Below, one piece after another: positions 28,495 to 38,723 of a DNA stretch of 64,000 bases. The first letter of the stretch is position 1, and each line of letters opens with the position of its first letter. The notes beneath the pieces were generated by a model. The model did not search any database and was not told the DNA's origin. It saw only the letters and a program-made list of their open reading frames with translations. The position numbers were made by a program, and so were the translations under genes. Source of the stretch: Leptospira tipperaryensis (lineage in GTDB: Bacteria > Spirochaetota > Leptospiria > Leptospirales > Leptospiraceae); assembly GCF_001729245.1 (NCBI RefSeq), contig NZ_CP015218.1, positions 186,001 through 250,000 on the forward strand. Direction: 5' to 3'.

Positions 28495-29511
28495 ATGGAA
28501 AATAGAGAATATTTAGAAGCTCTTACAATAGAATCTCTAAGTAGAAAAGCAGATTTAGGAAATAAAAGTTTTGAAGAAGTCGCTCCGCTTTTGCTCGAAA
28601 TCCGTGATTTGCTCATTGAGGGAATAAAATTTCTTACCTTTGAATCCGTAAAGGAAGGATTTAAAATTTCTTTAAAGGCTAAGATAGATGAATTCAAAGC
28701 CTTCTCCGATGGAATATATTCATATGACTTGGATGTCGATGCGGCAAGATCCTTCCAAGATAGAACTGCAAAAATAACTAATATTAAAAATTATCATACA
28801 AATATATTCAATTTTAAGAACAATTTAATTTCGATCTTAGTGTCAATAAAATCATTTGCTGTCAAATCCGTTGATCTTGACGCGATAGAAGCTTCTAAAA
28901 TCTTTCAAGAAAAGAAGAAAGAATTTGATCGTTTGATTATTGATTTAAGAAAAAAATCTGGTGAAGAAACGGCAGCAGACTTTGCTTCAATCTTTGAGGA
29001 ACAATCAATAAAGCATTCTTGTTTTGAATTAAAAGTTCCTAACTTATCAAAAGGAGAATATAGTCCTATTAGAATTGGAGCCTCTCAATTATGGTTAATA
29101 ATTGGACTTGGACTAATCGGGACACTTATCTGGTATATAGGCTATCACATAGAAGATACGAAGGACCTTGGTTACGATATATATGAAATGATTAAATATA
29201 TCAGTAAGAAAGCGATAACATATAGTCTTTTATTTTTTGGGATACGTTTTTCTTTCCGGCAATTTTCAATCAATAAGCACTTATATTCATTGAATAAACA
29301 TCGAAGTAATTCTTTAAATTCTTTTACTTTATTTTCGAATTCCATTGATAAAAATGATTCTCAATATAGGAATGCGTTAATTTTAGAAATAGCGAAATCT
29401 ATTTTCGATTCAGGTCAAACGGGGTATTTACCGGATAAAAACATTGAGGTCTCATCGCCATCTATTGTAGAACTGACTAGAATGGTAGCTCAAAAAAATG
29501 AAGGGAAATAA
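28495..29511 (+). CDS. Coiled-coil protein with two membrane helices, unknown function
   Basis: A 338-residue protein. The first 190 residues are helical and charged, followed by two hydrophobic segments (about 200-222 and 240-262) and a soluble C-terminus. No family recognised. Single gene of its cassette. The layout is similar to the 23.0-kb cassette protein, but there is no obvious sequence kinship. Confidence 0.7.
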   Translation: MENREYLEALTIESLSRKADLGNKSFEEVAPLLLEIRDLLIEGIKFLTFESVKEGFKISLKAKIDEFKAFSDGIYSYDLDVDAARSFQDRTAKITNIKNYHTNIFNFKNNLISILVSIKSFAVKSVDLDAIEASKIFQEKKKEFDRLIIDLRKKSGEETAADFASIFEEQSIKHSCFELKVPNLSKGEYSPIRIGASQLWLIIGLGLIGTLIWYIGYHIEDTKDLGYDIYEMIKYISKKAITYSLLFFGIRFSFRQFSINKHLYSLNKHRSNSLNSFTLFSNSIDKNDSQYRNALILEIAKSIFDSGQTGYLPDKNIEVSSPSIVELTRMVAQKNEGK

Positions 29512-29525
29512 TAGCTTCGCACTGC

Positions 29526-29702
29526 GCATAACTGCGCTTTCTCGCTTCGTTCGCCATTCACGGTTCCCGCTCAGGCTCACTGCGGGCTTCGCCACATTGC
29601 TCGATTTCGGTTCGCTTTGATGCTTAAAGACGAGCGAACCTTATCGTCCCTTCGCGCACAAGCGCTCGGGCACGCAACGTCGAGAAACCTACGTCGTTAG
29701 CC
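29526..29702 (+). repeat. attC-like site 10 (type I variant)
   Basis: R'' GCATAAC, exact complement of R' GTTATGC of site 9; own R' GTTAGCC. The R' side reads ACCTACGTCGTTAG instead of CTCTTTCGTTAG, as in site 16. Confidence 0.9.
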
Positions 29703-29713
29703 GCCATTAATTT

Positions 29714-30661
29714 ATGAAAAATCATTTACTTTCACAATTAGAATTAGCATATCCACCTATTAGCAATTATTCATTTACTTTCATTAAAACAGAGAAAGTA
29801 GTACAGAAATACATAAAGGATAGTAAATTATACATAATAATTCAACGTCCGGAGTATTCTTTCAAAGTATTATCAATTACTTTAGGACAGTTTGTTTCTT
29901 TGCAGATTATTCAATCAGGCGAAATTATTGCTGAATTTGAATTGGACATCTTTCAACCAGCAATAAATACCGACAATGTTTCGACTTTGGATATTGAAAT
30001 TGGCACTTATTCAAGAGATAAAATTTTCAATGGCGGAGAATATCCAGTTGAGAATGTTCATGGGATTAAAATATGGGAGGGAGATGATAAATTCAAAGCA
30101 TGGTTTACGCCAGAAAAAATACTTTTCGAATATTCAAGAAATATAATCAGATTAGAAAAAGTTAAATTACATAAATACCCACTTACTAGTAAGGTTTTGT
30201 ACGTAGGGCAATCCGTTAAGCAAGACATTTGGGATCGATTAACGGGTCATGAAACTCTGCAGGACATATTATCGAAAGAGTTTGCTTTAGAGGCTTCGAC
30301 GATACCCACGCATGAAATAGCAATTGTCCTGCTTCGCATATTTGATTCTCAGCATTTAAAGGAGATCGATTCGATCAAAGATTTTCAGAATGATTCCAAA
30401 ATTTCTCCAGAGACAATTTATTTGGATTTTGAAAAATTACTAATCAAACATTATGATCCCGAATACAATGGAATAAAATATAAGCGTTATCCAGAGAGCG
30501 TTGATGGATTGTATAGGTTTGGTTTAAAAACAATTGGCTATGCAATCAGGGATGACCTGGTACTGTATTCAAAAAAAAGTAGAGATGCCTTTTCAAGATC
30601 CGGTAAGACTACGGAATTTATTATTCAAAATAATCAATTTCGTGTAATCGAAATTAACGGC

Positions 30662-30667
<6 letters not shown>
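29714..30667 (+). CDS. Unknown protein with a possible GIY-YIG-like domain
   Basis: A 317-residue protein. Residues about 155-250 contain VLYVGQSVKQDIWDRLTGH and, further on, FEKLLIKHYDPEYN, which resemble the YVG...R...H start and the E...P.YN end of GIY-YIG nucleases. The match is distant. The N-terminal 150 residues are unrecognised. The stop codon TAA is supplied by the R'' box of site 11. Confidence 0.6.
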
Positions 30668-30847
<180 letters not shown>

Positions 30848-30864
30848 GTCATTAGATAAAAATT

Positions 30865-31785
30865 ATGAAGAAAATAGAATTTAACAATAAAATTAAGCAG
30901 ATATCAAATTTTCTAAAATCTAAAGAACTTTCTGAGCTAGTAGATGTGATTCTGAGTGAAAGATCACCTGACCGATCTTTTTCTCAGGATGTGATCTCGT
31001 TACTAATAGAATCAAAAAGTGGGTTTGATAAATTGATCATGACTCCAGGTTTTGAAGAAATGCTAATTATACTGGATGGAAATGAGATATACGATACACC
31101 TTCGGTGACGAGTTGTATTAGAAGAATTAGTGGTTTATCAACAAAACATGAAATATTTAAAGATCTGAAGTTAATAAAACTTTTAAATATGAATCGCGCG
31201 ATATATACAATTGCACACAAATTTGATAGCGTTCTCTTCTCAGAAAATCCATATATAGAAAACAATGTAAAAAACGACATCGGTTTAATTGTTTTCGAGA
31301 GTGCAGATTACGGTAATTCATTAAGTAAGTACGCGAACGCGTTAATGAAAATAGAAAAAATATTAGATTTGCTTAAATCAATATTTGAAGAAGAAAATGA
31401 AGGAACATACACAGTCCTTTATTTTGAATCTGGAAGTGCGGCGGATGTTGTTGTTAAAACATCAAAAAAAATAGCCGGAGCATTTTCCCAGACCATTTTT
31501 GAGATATGGAGATTCGTTGCCGATCACGGGAATTATAAAGAAGCAAGAAAAGATGAAGCGCTTGAAAAGAAATTGGAATTAATAAATAAAATAGGAACAT
31601 TGGAAGCTGAAGGGAAAATTTCAAAAGAAGACGCAAGAAACTTCAAGGTAAGAATTAAGAAACAGATTATAGATTTAATGGAATTTGGTGTAGTGACCCG
31701 TGAAGTTGCTGAATCTATTAAAACAGTGAATGGTAGAGCGATTATTGCTCAGCAAATTCAAAAGCTGCCCCCTCCAAAAGAATGA
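30865..31785 (+). CDS. Unknown cassette protein, largely helical
   Basis: A 306-residue protein with no recognised domain. Residues about 190-215 include GSAADVVVKTSKKIAGAF, a mildly hydrophobic stretch, and the C-terminal 80 residues are strongly charged and helical (KKLELINKIGTLEAEGKISKEDA region). No signal peptide. Only gene of its cassette. Confidence 0.65.
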   Translation: MKKIEFNNKIKQISNFLKSKELSELVDVILSERSPDRSFSQDVISLLIESKSGFDKLIMTPGFEEMLIILDGNEIYDTPSVTSCIRRISGLSTKHEIFKDLKLIKLLNMNRAIYTIAHKFDSVLFSENPYIENNVKNDIGLIVFESADYGNSLSKYANALMKIEKILDLLKSIFEEENEGTYTVLYFESGSAADVVVKTSKKIAGAFSQTIFEIWRFVADHGNYKEARKDEALEKKLELINKIGTLEAEGKISKEDARNFKVRIKKQIIDLMEFGVVTREVAESIKTVNGRAIIAQQIQKLPPPKE

Positions 31786-31801
31786 AAATATATCTAACGA
31801 C

Positions 31802-31984
31802 GCCTAACTGCGGCTTCTCGCTCCGTTCGTCACTCGCGGTACCGCTCGGACTCACTACGGCCTCCGGCACATTGCTTTGTCACTTCGGTTCGCGAGCCGC
31901 GACTAAGGTCGCTCGAACCTCGTGCCAACCGCGTCGCGCACAAGCGCTTGCGGACGCAACGTCGAGAAGCCTCTTTCGTTAGAC
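31802..31984 (+). repeat. attC-like site 12 (type I)
   Basis: R'' GCCTAAC, R' GTTAGAC. Flank ATCTAACGAC pairs with GTCATTAGAT of its cassette start. Confidence 0.9.
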
Positions 31985-32012
31985 GTCATTTTGGAAAAGC
32001 ATTCTTAAATCT

Positions 32013-33218
32013 ATGACTCAAGTTGAATATATCCTTATATTTTCTAAGACAGACTCTTATATAAAGTCTATTAAATCTTTAAAAAATTTGCTTAGCACGA
32101 ACGAAGAAATTTCGATTTCCGACAAAAAACTAACGTATAAGAAAGAATTATACGATTTAAATGTGAAGATAGGGGAAGTTAAAGGAAAAGAGCAAATTTA
32201 CTTTGATCTTTTGCTATCAACGACGAAGCAGAAATCGCCCAAATCTTTAAATGGTCTATTAAAAGATATAAGGAAGCTTATCATTACGGCAGGTGGGAAT
32301 CTTTCTTCAGTGCATGATGATCTTTCCCTCGAATATAATCAAAAATTATATCCTGAATTATACAAGATTGAAAATAAACTTCGAAAGCTGATAACTAAGT
32401 TTATGCTATTACATGTCGGCATAGAGTGGACTGCAGAAACTCTACCTAAAGAACTACAAGGTATTAATAGCGATAAGAAAAAAGAAAAACATTCTAATTT
32501 TCTCCATTCAACTGATTTTATTCATCTTGGAGATTACTTGTTTAAACCATATTCGAAAGTTGATATTCTGAAATACCTATTAGATTCTTCAAAACATGGT
32601 AATAAAAAGAAGCTTACTTCAAAGGCAATATTGGAAATTTTACCGAAGTCTAATTGGGAGCGATATTTCAAAAAAATAATTAAAATTGAAGACGCCCAAT
32701 TAGAAAAAAAATGGAAAAGATTGTATGACCTCAGATGTCTTATTGCCCATAATAATTTTATTTCAGAAGGGGAATTTAACGAAGCTTTAAGCCTAATAAA
32801 GGAATTAGATAAGGTTTTCGAAGATGCCATAAGAAAAATTGACAATATTACAATTCCCGACGATGAAAGAGGGCAAGTATACGAAAGTGTTGTGAGCACA
32901 ATAAACGAAAATACGGGTTCATTTATTTTTGAATGGCAAAAATTTGAACTGAGTATCTTTGAATTGGCTCACCTATTAAAAATTGATATTAGAAAAAGAT
33001 ATTCTATTGGCGAAACTTTGCAGGTACTTTTAGAAAAAAAATATGTTTCGGAAGAGTTCTATCGTGAGACTATTAGATTAAATAGGTTTCGAAATCATTT
33101 GGTCCATACAGGCTTAAATATTGCGGGAGAGCAAGAATTATTGGATATGATAAGTAAAATTAAGGAAATTAACTATTCGATTGAGTTAGTCAGACAAAAG
33201 ATCCAAAACGACGTCTAA
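32013..33218 (+). CDS. Protein with two HEPN-like RxxxxH motifs
   Basis: A 401-residue helical protein containing two R-x4-H motifs in HEPN-like contexts: RCLIAHNNF (R241-H246) and RNHLVHTG (R360-H365). HEPN domains with this motif are metal-independent RNases common in toxins and phage defence (family knowledge). Tandem copies could form an intramolecular active-site pair. The stop codon lies inside R'' of site 13. No partner antitoxin is present in the cassette. Confidence 0.65.
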   Translation: MTQVEYILIFSKTDSYIKSIKSLKNLLSTNEEISISDKKLTYKKELYDLNVKIGEVKGKEQIYFDLLLSTTKQKSPKSLNGLLKDIRKLIITAGGNLSSVHDDLSLEYNQKLYPELYKIENKLRKLITKFMLLHVGIEWTAETLPKELQGINSDKKKEKHSNFLHSTDFIHLGDYLFKPYSKVDILKYLLDSSKHGNKKKLTSKAILEILPKSNWERYFKKIIKIEDAQLEKKWKRLYDLRCLIAHNNFISEGEFNEALSLIKELDKVFEDAIRKIDNITIPDDERGQVYESVVSTINENTGSFIFEWQKFELSIFELAHLLKIDIRKRYSIGETLQVLLEKKYVSEEFYRETIRLNRFRNHLVHTGLNIAGEQELLDMISKIKEINYSIELVRQKIQNDV

Positions 33219-33397
33219 CTACGGCTTCTCGCTTCGTTCGCGACTCACGGTTCCCGCTCGCGCTCACTTCGGGCTAAAGCCACATTGCTTTGTCACTTCG
33301 GTTCGCAAGACGCGTCTAAGGACGCTCGAACCTCGTGTCAACTCCATCGCGCGAAAGCGCTCGGAGACGCAACGTCGAGAAGCCTCTTTCGTTAGGC
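33213..33397 (+). repeat. attC-like site 13 (type I)
   Basis: R'' GTCTAAC, R' GTTAGGC. Flank TCCAAAACGAC pairs with GTCATTTTGGA, one mismatch at +11. Confidence 0.9.
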
Positions 33398-33438
33398 GAA
33401 AGCCGGTAATAATTTATTCTAAAAGGAATTAAGAATCT

Positions 33439-34104
33439 ATGAAATGTCCGCATTGCTTACATCAGGTGACTCCAAGTATTGACAAGCATTCTATTGCTAA
33501 AGATATCAAAGGTGATTGGTTTATAAGAAATTATATTTGTCTAAATGAGCAATGTCAAAGAATAGTCATGTATTTACTATGCGGAGAAATATATGGATAT
33601 TCTGGTGGATGGGGTATTGATAAAATTAAATCTGAAACATTAATATATCCTCGCAGTTCTTCTCGAACATCAATCTCGGCAGAGTTAATTCCTGAACAGA
33701 TTTTTAAAGACTATACAGAATCAGCTAATGTTCTCTCGATCAGCCCGAAAGCGAGCGCAGCACTTAGTAGACGTTGTTTGCAAAATTTAATACAAAATTA
33801 CGCAGGCATAAAAGGAAAATCACTTGATGATGAAATTACGCAACTTATTTCTACTGGAAAACTTCCAACATATATAACAGCAAGTATAGATGCTATAAGG
33901 AATATTGGAAACTTCGCAGCGCATCCAAAAAAAAGTCAGCAAAGTGGTGAAATTGTCGAAGTAGAAACTGGAGAGGCGGAATGGACCTTAGATGTTCTCG
34001 AATCATTATTTGATTTTTATTTTATTCAGCCATCGATAATTAATGAAAAGAAAGATGCTTTAAATAAAAAACTCAATGACCTAGGCAAACCGAAAATGAA
34101 ATAA
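33439..34104 (+). CDS. DUF4145-domain protein
   Basis: A 221-residue protein: N-terminal zinc-ribbon-like CPHC with a second Cys pair (CLNEQC), then the DUF4145 region (SPKASAALSRRCLQNLIQ...IGNFAAHP, about residues 105-190). DUF4145 is a HEPN-like family often found beside restriction genes. The R...H pair in RNIGNFAAH is spaced seven apart. Single-gene cassette. Confidence 0.8.
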   Translation: MKCPHCLHQVTPSIDKHSIAKDIKGDWFIRNYICLNEQCQRIVMYLLCGEIYGYSGGWGIDKIKSETLIYPRSSSRTSISAELIPEQIFKDYTESANVLSISPKASAALSRRCLQNLIQNYAGIKGKSLDDEITQLISTGKLPTYITASIDAIRNIGNFAAHPKKSQQSGEIVEVETGEAEWTLDVLESLFDFYFIQPSIINEKKDALNKKLNDLGKPKMK

Positions 34105-34126
34105 AGTATTGTTAATACCGGCCATC

Positions 34127-34311
<185 letters not shown>

Positions 34312-34350
34312 GCCATAAACGCAAAGCAATATTAACAGGAAATTCGTTTT

Positions 34351-35070
34351 ATGGAATATTTAATTCCTATAGTAATTAATGTCGCAATCTCTATTCCAAT
34401 TTCTTCATTTTTGCTTTACTATTTTAGATTATGGGTTAGTACAAATTTTTCAAAAAGTATTGAGGCATATAAAAAGGAATTAGAAGAAATTTCCGATAAA
34501 AAATCTTTAGAATTAAAGAAAATTTTCCAGGATTATATACATTATTCTGAGAAAAAGCAGGAAGTCTATTTCCAATTATATTATTTGTTTTCACAAGTTA
34601 TTGGTAATTTCTATTCGCTAACTGGAATTTATTTTCATCCAGATTATGATTCTTTAAGTAAAGAAGAATTAATTGATTTTTTGAAAGATATAAATTTATC
34701 AAATCTCGATAGGTCGAGAATCAATGCTAAAATTGTTAATGAAGCAATTGGAAAAGAAGAAATATTAAAATTGATAAAGGATTCCGAATATAGAGAGCAA
34801 TTTCAGGATTCATACCGATTGTTTATTGAGTTTAAAAATTATGCGATTCTCAATGAGCTTTATTTTACTGATGAAATTAACGGGTTAATTGATAAAATAT
34901 TACCCGAACTTAGTAAGCTTGTAACTTTCTCTCAAAATATAGCTTATAAAATATATAAAACTTTTCCCGGTGGCGAGTTACAGGAAGAAGATGCGAAAAA
35001 AGCATTGTCAATACTTAGAGGGGAATTGAAGAAACATATAAGAATAGAAATCATTGGGAAGAGTGCCTAA
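34351..35070 (+). CDS. Membrane-anchored coiled-coil protein, unknown
   Basis: A 239-residue protein with one N-terminal membrane helix (YLIPIVINVAISIPISSFLL) followed by a charged helical region likely to be a coiled coil. No family recognised. It resembles small anchored proteins in other cassettes only in layout. Confidence 0.65.
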   Translation: MEYLIPIVINVAISIPISSFLLYYFRLWVSTNFSKSIEAYKKELEEISDKKSLELKKIFQDYIHYSEKKQEVYFQLYYLFSQVIGNFYSLTGIYFHPDYDSLSKEELIDFLKDINLSNLDRSRINAKIVNEAIGKEEILKLIKDSEYREQFQDSYRLFIEFKNYAILNELYFTDEINGLIDKILPELSKLVTFSQNIAYKIYKTFPGGELQEEDAKKALSILRGELKKHIRIEIIGKSA

Positions 35071-35083
35071 ATGCGTTTACAGC

Positions 35084-35264
<181 letters not shown>

Positions 35265-35302
35265 CCATTATTTTTGATTTAGCTTTAAGATTGAGGCCCT
35301 TT

Positions 35303-36201
35303 ATGCCAGATGCAGAATTTGAAGAAAAAGAATATGAAGGACCATTATATAACCAAATAGAAAAAAATAGTAACTTACTTTGGTCCCCAGGACAGGTTTT
35401 GGAAACTCACCTCGGAATTGATAGGGGAATATTTTTAGAGGAAGCTTTGATTTGGCCATTTTTTAGCTTCCAAGCACCTTTAAAAGGACTACAGCTTTCA
35501 AGATATAAATCTAATCCATTCTTCAGATCGATTAGAAAAGATTCTCAAAGAGAGCTACCTAACTTTAAGCTAAATCTCTTCATTCAAGCAAAAAGACCCA
35601 GTTATTCAACTAAGCCAAACAAGAAATTAAAAAGTCTTGGGTTAACAAGCAAATACTGGAGTATTGAAATTAAAGATGACCAGAAAAAAGTCTTATCTGA
35701 ATTAAGTGCAATGATCGGTTCAAAAGGATACGTTTGCTATGCTTCCCCGGTTTTTGACAAAAAAAAGAGCTTTATAATCACACTAAGAAAAACTCAATCA
35801 TAGCGAATTCTAATTTTCCTGCTGCTGGAAGTCTAACAAATCATTCCCGTTGGCATTATAATTCGCCAGGCTCAAGTGGAGTTGCAAATGAGGATTATAT
35901 ATCATATCAGTTTGATGATTTAAATTCGATATTATCAAAAGTTTCTAACGAATTCGTAAGTTACTCTAGTACTCTAGAAGAGTTAGTTCAATTGAATGAA
36001 ATTATTGTCAATCTAATCAAGAATCCAGATTTGCCAGCATCCGAAGCAAATTTTAATACTATTAATTCATTCGATGAAATAGAGAGATTTGGCAAGAATC
36101 TTAGATTGAATGAAAAGTATATTAAATATCTTCAAATTGTAAGCTTTGTCACTGAATACAATTTGCAATGGTATATCATCGGATCAGAAAAAAATAACGG
36201 C

Positions 36202-36207
<6 letters not shown>
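35303..36207 (+). pseudogene. Frameshifted (or programmed -1 frameshift) cassette gene
   Basis: The first frame gives 166 residues from ATG 35303 (after GAGG) to a TAG at 35801. A second frame is open through the same area and runs to 36207, encoding NSNFPAAGSLTNHSRWHYN and about 120 more residues with no start of its own. Slipping back one base (re-reading one A) at the run of eight A (35759-35766) joins them into one protein of about 300 residues ending in R'' of site 16. Either a mutation, a base-calling error or a real slippage site. Function unknown. Confidence 0.65.
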
Positions 36208-36388
<181 letters not shown>

Positions 36389-36406
36389 TCATGCAAAGGT
36401 ATTTTA

Positions 36407-37477
36407 ATGAGAACAGGATATTATTTTGGTGCTGGCATTAGCGTGGAGAGCGTTCCTAGTGCATTCAAATTATCGCAAAGAATTGATCATTTGGCCTCCG
36501 TTATGCCCGTTAAGTATAACTTGATAGAAGATGCTGATAAACTTAGTAAAATTATTAAAGATAAGACGGGTTTAGAACTTTATAAGGAAATGATAGCAGA
36601 TTGGAAAGAAATAAGTAGGGAATGTCGTGGAACTCCGGTCGATACTTTTGCGATCGAAAAAAAGAAAAATCCGGAGATATTGACTAAGATTAAAGCAGTC
36701 CTTTCTTCTTATTTCATAATTGAACAATCGATCGATAATAATATTGGATTGAAGGAGTATACGTATAAAATCAGTCCTCGAATTCGGAACTTTATAGCGC
36801 AATTAACAAAGTCTATTGGTAATTCTTTACAGTTATTTAATAATCCTATTATCATTACTTGGAACTATGATCATCAGATTGAACTTTCCGTTGCAAGACA
36901 TATCGCGGATGATTATGGTGAACATTCTTTCAGACGTGCGACAACATTACTTAATACTATTCCTAATCACAATTTTGACCAACAAAAAGAAATTCTTTTT
37001 GAAAAAACACATGTGTTTATTAAATTAAATGGAACTGCAGGATATGCATTGCCGAAGCATACTTTGGTCGGTGACCCTATTGATTCGGCTAAAGTATTAA
37101 TTAGTAATGATCCTCATCCATTTCTCTACGAAGCAGTTAAGCATTTTTCTCTAATAAAATATGATGCCAAAAATTATATACCTTCTATAAAATTTTCATT
37201 TGAGAATGAAGGAATTATAAACGATCAAAAAGACTTAATTAAGGAAGCGTGTGAGAAAATTGAAAGGCTTGTGATAATGGGTTACTCTTTTCCGAATGAT
37301 AATAGTCAGGTAGATAGTGAAATGATAGGGATGATGACTTCATTGGCTGAAGTTCATATTTTTGATTTAGATGAGAGGAAAGACCAAATACTTTCTAGAT
37401 TTATGAGTCGATTAGATGGAAGAGGAAATATAGGTCCAAAATTTCATTCGAACGTAGATGAAATTCCAATTTTCTAA
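36407..37477 (+). CDS. SIR2-like NAD-binding domain protein (putative defence)
   Basis: A 356-residue protein with SIR2-fold landmarks: FGAGIS at residues 7-12, TWNYD near 150 (matching the TTNYD of SIR2-like defence proteins), KLNGTAG near 206 (the LHG position) and IMGYSFPNDN near 290. SIR2-like proteins in Thoeris, DSR and related systems degrade NAD+ on phage infection. No partner gene occurs in the cassette, so it is either a stand-alone effector or has a different role. Confidence 0.68.
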   Translation: MRTGYYFGAGISVESVPSAFKLSQRIDHLASVMPVKYNLIEDADKLSKIIKDKTGLELYKEMIADWKEISRECRGTPVDTFAIEKKKNPEILTKIKAVLSSYFIIEQSIDNNIGLKEYTYKISPRIRNFIAQLTKSIGNSLQLFNNPIIITWNYDHQIELSVARHIADDYGEHSFRRATTLLNTIPNHNFDQQKEILFEKTHVFIKLNGTAGYALPKHTLVGDPIDSAKVLISNDPHPFLYEAVKHFSLIKYDAKNYIPSIKFSFENEGIINDQKDLIKEACEKIERLVIMGYSFPNDNSQVDSEMIGMMTSLAEVHIFDLDERKDQILSRFMSRLDGRGNIGPKFHSNVDEIPIF

Positions 37478-37490
37478 GTCGCATGACTTC

Positions 37491-37806
<316 letters not shown>

Positions 37807-37917
37807 GAAATGTGGGAAAACTTTCCGTTTTCTTATGGTTTTCAAAATACACTTTTTGGATCTCATATAGAAGCATTTTAAGGATTCTTCTATATAAATC
37901 TTGCTAAAATAATTGTA

Positions 37918-37945
37918 TTGACATAAGGCACACGTCTACTAGTTA
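37918..37945 (+). promoter_or_regulatory. Candidate promoter of the BrnT-like module
   Basis: TTGACA followed after 16 bases by TAGTTA (weak -10), six bases before the toxin ATG. The -35 box is convincing, the -10 is not. Confidence 0.4.
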
Positions 37946-37951
37946 AAACGT

Positions 37952-38230
37952 ATGGTTTTTGATTGGGATAATATTAAAAATGAAACCTTAAAGGCGGAGC
38001 GAAATATTAGTTTCGAGAGGATAGTTATTGAAATTGAGTCAGGATCTGTCTTAGAAATTCTAAAACATCCGAATAAAGAAAAGTATCAAAATCAAATTTT
38101 GATTATCATCGAAATAGATAATTACGCGTGGGTAATACCTGCAATTGAAAGCAAAAATACATATTTCTTAAAAACTGCATATCCCTCAAGAAAATATACT
38201 AATACCTATTTACCGGAGACAAATCTATGA
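37952..38230 (+). CDS. BrnT-like (RelE-superfamily) toxin
   Basis: A 92-residue protein resembling BrnT-type toxins: an N-terminal DWDNIKNETLKAERNISFERI and a C-terminal YPSRKYTNTYL. Such proteins cleave mRNA or block translation. The gene overlaps the downstream antitoxin by four bases, the toxin-first order seen in brnTA loci. The identification is from pattern and neighbour, not from full alignment. Confidence 0.65.
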   Translation: MVFDWDNIKNETLKAERNISFERIVIEIESGSVLEILKHPNKEKYQNQILIIIEIDNYAWVIPAIESKNTYFLKTAYPSRKYTNTYLPETNL

Positions 38231-38499
38231 AATATAAACTTAGTCAAGAAGAGAAGAGTTTAGAATCTTCTATTGAGAAAAATGAATGGAAACCGGTTGA
38301 TAACAAAGCGCAGTATTTAAAAAAATTTAGATCTGCAGCAAAAAATACATTATTAAAAGACAAAAGAATGAATATTCGAATTGCTGGAAAGGATATTCAA
38401 TTATTAAAAACTAAAGCCTTGGAAATTGGTATTCCTTATCAAACTTTAGTTTCAAGTATATTACATCAGTATGTAACTGGAAAATTGAAAGAACGGTGA
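38227..38499 (+). CDS. Antitoxin partner of the BrnT-like toxin
   Basis: A 90-residue protein. The C-terminal part (MNIRIAGKDIQLLKTKALEIGIPYQTLVSSILHQYV) has the ribbon-helix-helix pattern of CopG/BrnA-type antitoxins; the N-terminal part should wrap the toxin. Placed directly after the toxin with overlapping start and stop codons. Confidence 0.72.
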   Translation: MKYKLSQEEKSLESSIEKNEWKPVDNKAQYLKKFRSAAKNTLLKDKRMNIRIAGKDIQLLKTKALEIGIPYQTLVSSILHQYVTGKLKER

Positions 38500-38504
38500 G
38501 AAAG

Positions 38505-38690
38505 TTCTAACTTCGGCTTCTCGCTTCGTTCGTCACTCACGGTTCCCGTTCGGACTCACTCCGGGCTCCGCCACATTGCTTTGTCACTTCGGTTCGCGAG
38601 ACGTTCGCTAAGGCTCACTCGAACCTTGTGCCAACCGCGTCGCGCACAAGCGCTTGCGGACGCAACGTCGAGAAGTCTCTTTCGTTATGC
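38505..38690 (+). repeat. attC-like site 18 (type I)
   Basis: R'' TTCTAAC (altered; expected GTCTAAC), R' GTTATGC. The only site here whose left flank shows no extended pairing with its cassette start. Confidence 0.85.
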
Positions 38691-38723
38691 GAAATCTCAA
38701 TAACCTTTTCGGAATCAATAAAA

